From contig VGKN01000041.1 in the NCBI GenBank assembly GCA_016867055.1, positions 1-8,900 of the forward strand: 8,900 nt of DNA, given 5' to 3'. A model generated the notes under the pieces. The model saw only the letters and a list, made by a program, of their open reading frames with translations. It did not search any database and was not told where the DNA came from. This DNA comes from Candidatus Omnitrophota bacterium. Lineage in GTDB: Bacteria; Omnitrophota; Koll11; VGKN01. Shown in pieces: positions 1-6,400 of this stretch. Position 1 is the stretch's first letter, and each line of letters starts with the position of its first letter. Made by a program: the position numbers and the translations under genes.

Positions 1-417
1 TGCCCATTCCTCTAAAGGTGCCTCAGGATGCTTACGAAGCATATCAGCCATTGCCTTTAGTGTTGCCTCAAATCGCCCTTCATCTTCTAAGACCAGACCC
101 AAGACTACGCTATATATATTAAGTGCAAGTTCATATCTTCCTGCGTATGCCGCCCGCTTAGCAGAGCGCATCATCAAGTCATACTGCAGGGTCGCTTCTA
201 CAGTCTTAAAATCAAACTCGTTAGCCCTAATCCAATCCCTGGCTGGCATATAGTCGTAGATATTGGCTAAATCCATTATCTCCCAATAAGCCCTTGCTTT
301 ATCCTCAATATTAGAGGCTTCTATAAAGCGCCTTTTATAACGCTGGAAATTCCGCTTTATCTTGGTTAAGTAGTCAAGGTGTAATTTAAGTGCCAATCTC
401 GCGCCTTCAGAACCCTT
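1..417 (-). other. C-terminal helical, TPR-like region (runs off the window)
   Basis: Residues about 2816-2954. Helical throughout. SAKRAAYAGRYELALNIYSV (2900-2919) fits the TPR helix pair, with the A-x(3)-G-x-Y-x-x-A spacing, and another pair may start at RFEATLKAMADMLRKHP (2931-2947). The preceding helices (KARAYWEIMDLANIYDY, 2855-2871) could be an earlier degenerate repeat. This suggests protein-protein interaction. The reading frame is open at base 1, so more repeats or domains may follow. Confidence 0.6.
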
Positions 418-3400
418 TGGAAGGCAAATTGCCTTTTCACTCAGCTCTGCGGGAGGTGGTATATCGCCCACCCATATCGCAATACCACCTGCCTCAGCCA
501 CAGCATTTAACATAGGTAAATCTATCTCGCTATCCCCGATTACGGCTGTGTGGGATAGAACCTCTTCTATATCTACACCGCGCTCTCTGGCGATCTCTCC
601 TGCTAAATGGAGTAATGCATCCTTTTTGTCAGCAATTGAAATCTCTACAGCAACAGATGTAGCAGCTACCTTAAGCGGTATACCCTCTCTTTGAAAGCGC
701 TCTCTTAGGGCTTGTGCAATTGCAAGGCGGGTTTGGTAAGATACCTGCTTTGCTAAAATTGTCATTTCAGCCGGCTTTTCAATCAGCTGAAGCAATCCAA
801 ATCCAGGTTCTAATTTAAATTCCGAAGGCATTCCTTCAAGAACCTCATTTATAATCTCTTTTAACTTAGGGATAGAAATCCCAATCTCTGTTAAAGGGCG
901 CAGGAAGCTTGGGGGACCAGTATGGTCTTGAAACGGTCTATAACCCCTTCCGCCGCCATCCCCATATATCCAGAGAACTCTCCGTACGTTATCTCTAACA
1001 ACATTTGTTACATATTCATCAATCAGCCCAATCTCTGCTCCAGAGATAACCCCCAGCGCAACACCTTCATTCATCCCTACCTGCCTTGATAACAGAGAAT
1101 TGGTTTCAGGTTCAACGGGAGCATACGCATCTGTCAGGGAATCATCCTTATCAAAAACCCATAGCCATATGTCTCTTTCAAACACCCTGCGAAGTTGTTT
1201 GGATTGGTCAGTGGTATTGGCTGCACCTTTCTCGGCGAGCGGAGCAGTGGCGGGCGGCTCTGCGTCAATGAATTGCTTAATCTTAGTACTTTGAGGATGT
1301 CCAGGCCCCCAATAATTCTCTATCGTTTGAGATAATGTTTTCAATAGAACATTTCTTCGGGGATGTTGTAATATCATCTTAAGAAGCACATCAATTGATT
1401 CGTCATATTCATAATCAAAGAAGTTCCTTGCAAACAGGTTATGCGTTAAGCGAGCTATATTCTCGTTGTATGTCTTTACGCATATCGCGTAGTCATCTTC
1501 GGTAAAGTTCGGGAAAATATGCTGCAAATAGGGAATTAAATACCTGTCAGCAGCATGTCCTTCTTTCGGCACTATATCTTGCATATCTCTCAGATTACGT
1601 AAGAATTCGATTAGTGCTTCTTCCTCATTGGTAACCCTCTTTCCAGACAAAGTTACACCACCCTTTTCTCTCACTATATAAGGGAACAGGACTTCACCAT
1701 AGAATACATACCCAAGGACATATTTCTCTCCTGTCATGCTTCCCTGCGTTAAATAATCCTGGTACATATGTCTACGTTCTTCGCTCTCATCTATTGTATA
1801 TTCAAGGCACATGAGCATCAAGCCTGCCCAAAAGTTGCTACCGGCTATATGTGAGAGCCTATCTCCACTTTCTTTAACCCTCTCGGAATCGCGCAAAAGA
1901 TGCTCCCAGCTTTTTAACATATAATCAACCAATCCTTCATCGAGAACTTGCGGAAGATAACGCCTACTTCCTTTTTCATAATCTATCAGCCACCGTAAAA
2001 GGATATGGTAGAACTCATGCGCTCCGGACATAAAAACAAAACCATCATTTAAAGGCTTATAAACTACACCTGTCAAACAATCTACGTGAGGAACCCAAAC
2101 ATCATAAGTACCCTGTCCAAATCCCCATAGAAACGCATTATAAACGGAGGAATAAGTATCGTAACATGCCATTCTTTCTTCTGGGTCTCCTAAGTACATG
2201 GCGCCCTTACGCGACATAAAAAGATGCCATGGATTCTGAAACCATGCATTTGAGGGATAAATACCAATTTTACTCTCTAATTCGTGTAGCCTTAGACGTT
2301 CTACTAATTTCTGTGCGTGAGCAAATCCTTTCTCTGCAAGCCTAACAAGCCGTTCTTCTTGTCTACGCAGTTCCCTCTGGTCTGGAAATCCTATTGGTAT
2401 ATCAAAAACCTTTCTTCTAACTCCTTTCATAGGTACGATTCGTGCTTGTGTTTCAGGATGACCTTGAAAAGCCATGAGCACATGCGTCGTGGCAGCGGCA
2501 TACGTCAGCTCCCAACCAGCTCGACTAATACTTCCATCTTCTTCACCGCAAATAGCATCCATTATGTTATTACCTGTTCGCTTTATCGCATCAATAGATA
2601 CAGTGTCGTGCTCCTTACTCAATATATTGGCAGCAGCAAAATACCAATTAGCAAGATAGTGTTTCAGAAGATTGCTATATTGAAGGTCTTTTACCTCCAA
2701 GAGTGAAAAAGCATACCACGTAATCTCTCCAAGGGTATGCAATGTTAATTCAGGCGGTGAATTGATTCCAAGATATTGAAGAACCAATTCCCTTAATCCC
2801 TCATCTGTAGCCATCCTTGTTTCTGACAATTGCGTCTCTAAAATACCACATCTATCAACGAGGTCTCTAACAAGACCCACCTTTCTGGCATTTTTAAACG
2901 GACGCAGATAATCCCGTATACGGTTCTGGTTTGCTAGGATGCTATGAACTGTTGCGGGATTAGTTTCCCCTATTTCAGTAAGCTGCTTTTGTATTGTTGA
3001 GTTTGGCATGGCGGCTAACTGTTCTAACTCCTCAATGGTGCCACCTCGTTCTAAAAATTCCTGCAAAGCTTGATTAACTATTTCCCTTGGAGTTAAATTA
3101 TCTCCCCTTGATAAAACAACGCCAAATGCTTGTAATAAACAGGTAAAAATCTTGGTGGCTGGGGATGGCTCTGGGTGCTTTGCAAAAAGTCTTCTGAGTC
3201 GGTTCCAAAGGGAGGCTAAGACAGAGCTGATAGTTGTAACTACCGTGCTCGCTAAGGTAATTAGAGCTGTTGGTATATGTGCTATTGAACCAGCAAGGCG
3301 TGGAGCGCTCCTTCCGCCAGTTGACGAGGTGGTTGTAGGTGAAGTAAACGTTGGTATAGGAGTTACTGTCGGTGTCGGGGTTGGGGTTACAGTTGGTGTT

Positions 3401-6400
3401 GGGGTTGAGGTCGCTGTAGACAACCCAGTTATTGTCGCAGTCTGAGTGGCTGTAGTTAGTATGGGTGATAGGATCTTAGTAGTTGTTGCAGATATTATAG
3501 TAAGAATATGGTTTAAATCAATCTGGTCGATTTTTAAGTATGGCTCGATTTTTTGATGCAATTTAACCATCGCCTCATAAGTATAATTTCTCCTTTTAGA
3601 AATTGGCCCTTGCACAGTGCCGACAGGTATTGATTTTAATACCAATGGCAAGTACAATCGGTAGGGTGCATTCCATTGACTGAGCGCTTGCATTAATTCC
3701 TCTTTTGCAAACATAGCGAAGGCAATAAGTTGTGGTGTGCCTCGTTCAGGGTGAGAAATAATTGGGTCTAATATCTCCTGAATCACATAATTGATTAAAC
3801 TAATATTTGTTCTATTACTCTGCTCGAAAGACTCCAGTGCCAGCCGTGTTACCTGCGTAAGTGCTTCTGCTTGTTCATACAAACACCGGTGGGCATATAT
3901 CTCATAACCATCGGTCTGAAGGAGAAAATCACCGATTATCTCGGCGTGTTGTTGATATACATACATTGGGTCGGCTTGTGTATCTACGCCGAGATATTGA
4001 AGGGTTAACTCAATTTGCCGACGGGTCTCTATAGCTACTTGCGTGTAGTCGCGTCCCTCGCTATCAACATACCCGTCATATAAAATTCCTTCCTCTAATT
4101 GAACGAGACCTGAAACAATCAGTTTTCTCGCAAGTGAACTGTCGCTAATCATAGCGCCCCTGGCGAGCTCGCCAATTACTTTAGCAGCATCGATTAGTAT
4201 CTGCACTGGCTCTCCTGACGGTAAACCTGGATATCTTGTGGTATAGAGAAAACGAGAAAGCTCGCCTATCATAGTCCGTTCATAGTTTACCTCGTTGTAT
4301 GGCCTAACCAAATTTGTAAACCGTCCTGTTCTTGCTAATTCCTCCAAGATTCTTCCTGCATCAAAATCGCCGCTGGCACTTGGACTGAGAAGACTAATGC
4401 GCATCAATGCATGGGCTGCCAGCTTGACTTCTATATCATCGTTTGTTCCAAGAATAAAATAACAGAGGGCTTCAGCATACGCTTTATTCATGTGAAGCTC
4501 ATCTCCCGGATTTGCTTGTAAGCCGTGGAGTTGGCGAAGCTCCTCAATAGCACGGTGGGCTTCTTTGCTTACATCATCAAAGACAAAATCGTGCCTCGTC
4601 ACTACCAAGGCGGTTTCTAAATATGCAATGGCTTTAATACCAGTGGCATAGTCTGTTCGAACATCTTCTCTTGCCATAAGAGACTGGATAGTTTCCGATG
4701 CTAAAGCCTTACCTGCTGAAGTATAAGTATCATCTACTCCACGCTTGAGATTTATATAAATCTTTTGCCAGAATGATGCTTGATACTTTTTAAGGAGCAG
4801 AGGCAAATACAATCGAGGTGGTAAGGTTGGCGTCGGTGAAGGTGAAGCAGTGGGTGTAGGAGTGTTTGTAGGTGTAGAAGTAGGGGTTGGGGTGGAAGTA
4901 GGGAGTGGAGTCGGAGTCGGGGTTGGGATAAGGATAAACTGACTACGTTCAAAAACCTTTAGTCTATTTTGAGAATCTAAAAGAAGTAACTGTTGCTGGT
5001 CAGGCGTTAAAACAATTCTAATAAAATCGCCGCCTTCTGGAATAGGGGTCGTCTTAATAAGGCGGATTTGGGCAGGGTCATGAATATCGAAAGTAAACAC
5101 GGTGTTTGTCCTTTTGATTAAAACAAAGAGATATCCGTCTGGACTAATTGCCAAACTTTTGTCAGCAGGTCCAGGAAAATCAGATTCCCAAGGAACATGG
5201 ACTTCTGCTATTTTCTGGAGATTATACGCATCGAAAATTAGAACATCATTGTAAGTGTAAATGGGAGGTTCGTATATTCTTCTAAGGTGTACCGCGATAA
5301 AACGACCATCAGGCGTAAAAGCCGCATCTTTAGGGGCTTCAACTTCAACTCGGATGGCACCTCTCTCGCAACGGTTTACTAAATCAACAACAATTATACC
5401 GCACTCCCAATCATTTGCTACTACAAGAGTAGAACCATCAGGGCTAATTTCTATCCCCCTAGGCAGCCACCATCCAAAATTAGCAAAAATAGATGGACTC
5501 ATTTCTCCAGTACCTAAATCGAGTTCAGTGAGGTCTATCAGGTTTGTACTATTAGGTGAATGGCTCTGATAATTTATTAATGCATAAGGATGGTATTCAC
5601 CTTCTGTTGCAATGTCATTAATAAAAGTCCATACAAACTGGTCCGGATCGCTTTCGCCGCCTGTCAGTTTAGTCACCTTTTCTACAGTTGCAGACCCAGA
5701 CGTAGTATCAATATCAATAACTGCAAAGTAATTGGCACCATAGGTGTCACCTATCTGATGATTTCTGCCTATCAAAACAATTATCTTGTCTCCATTGGGA
5801 CTAATTGCAAAATGTGCTCTATCATAACCATAATGACTAAGATTTACTCCAGGCGGCACTTCAGGCCAGGGCACAGTCGTTGACAAACCATTACTAAAGA
5901 ACAACTTTAAACCATCTGCACCTGCCCCTGTAACCACTGTAACGATACCATTATCTGAAGTTTTAATAAGAGTACTACCTGGTGGAAGATTGATAGTGGT
6001 ACCGATTGAAAATGGTGATGGTCGAATAGAAAGTATCGGCGTAGGAAGAGGTGTAGGCAGAGGTGTAGGAGTAGGTGGAGGAGGAGATGGCAGATGTATT
6101 GCAACTATAAAATTAGGCTGTGTTGGGTCTGAGATATCAAAAATAGCCTCCTCATTGGAACCATTAGTTACTGCAAGCAAATTATCTTCTATATCAATTA
6201 GGGGCTTAGTAACATTTGTAAACCGCAAAAGACTCTCATTACGCTTTCTGGGTTGCGATGGAAACCTAACATCTATAGTTACTAATTGATCCCTACCGCT
6301 AAGATAAAGAATTCCATTCTTGATATTCATTGCATGGGGTCCTGGAAAATTTTCTAAATTAAAGGTGCTAGCCTGTTTAGCAGTACGCATATCCCATATG

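Noticed and set aside
2317..2706. Plus-strand frame of 129 codons, the longest on that strand
   Set aside because: It is antisense to the end of helical region B, has no known domain, and sits inside a continuous coding frame on the other strand.
3152..3445. Plus-strand open frame with a VGVGVTVGVGV repeat
   Set aside because: It is the antisense shadow of Thr/Pro linker 4 of the minus-strand gene; the repeat comes from Thr/Pro codons read backwards, and the minus-strand frame has clear domain homology on both sides.
3301..3456. GT-rich repeats considered as a CRISPR array, telomere-like or G-quadruplex element
   Set aside because: The repeats are in-frame Thr/Pro codons with period 6 and no unique spacers; coding for a linker explains them fully.
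2683..4653. Possible break between two adjacent genes in the helical middle of the protein
   Set aside because: No stop codon or frame change occurs, no ribosome-binding site with a start was seen, and the helical repeat recurs across the region, which supports one continuous protein.
4752..4952. Minus-strand frame of 66 codons rich in Leu, Pro and His
   Set aside because: Off-frame reading of linker 3; it lies wholly within the long coding frame and has no recognisable motif.
5907..6104. Minus-strand frame of 65 codons rich in Leu and His
   Set aside because: Off-frame reading of linker 2 and the start of propeller 2.
5261..6289. Three plus-strand frames of about 100 codons (5261-5569, 5590-5883, 5990-6289)
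   Set aside because: Antisense to beta-propeller 2 and linker 2, with no domain similarity and no operon-like arrangement.
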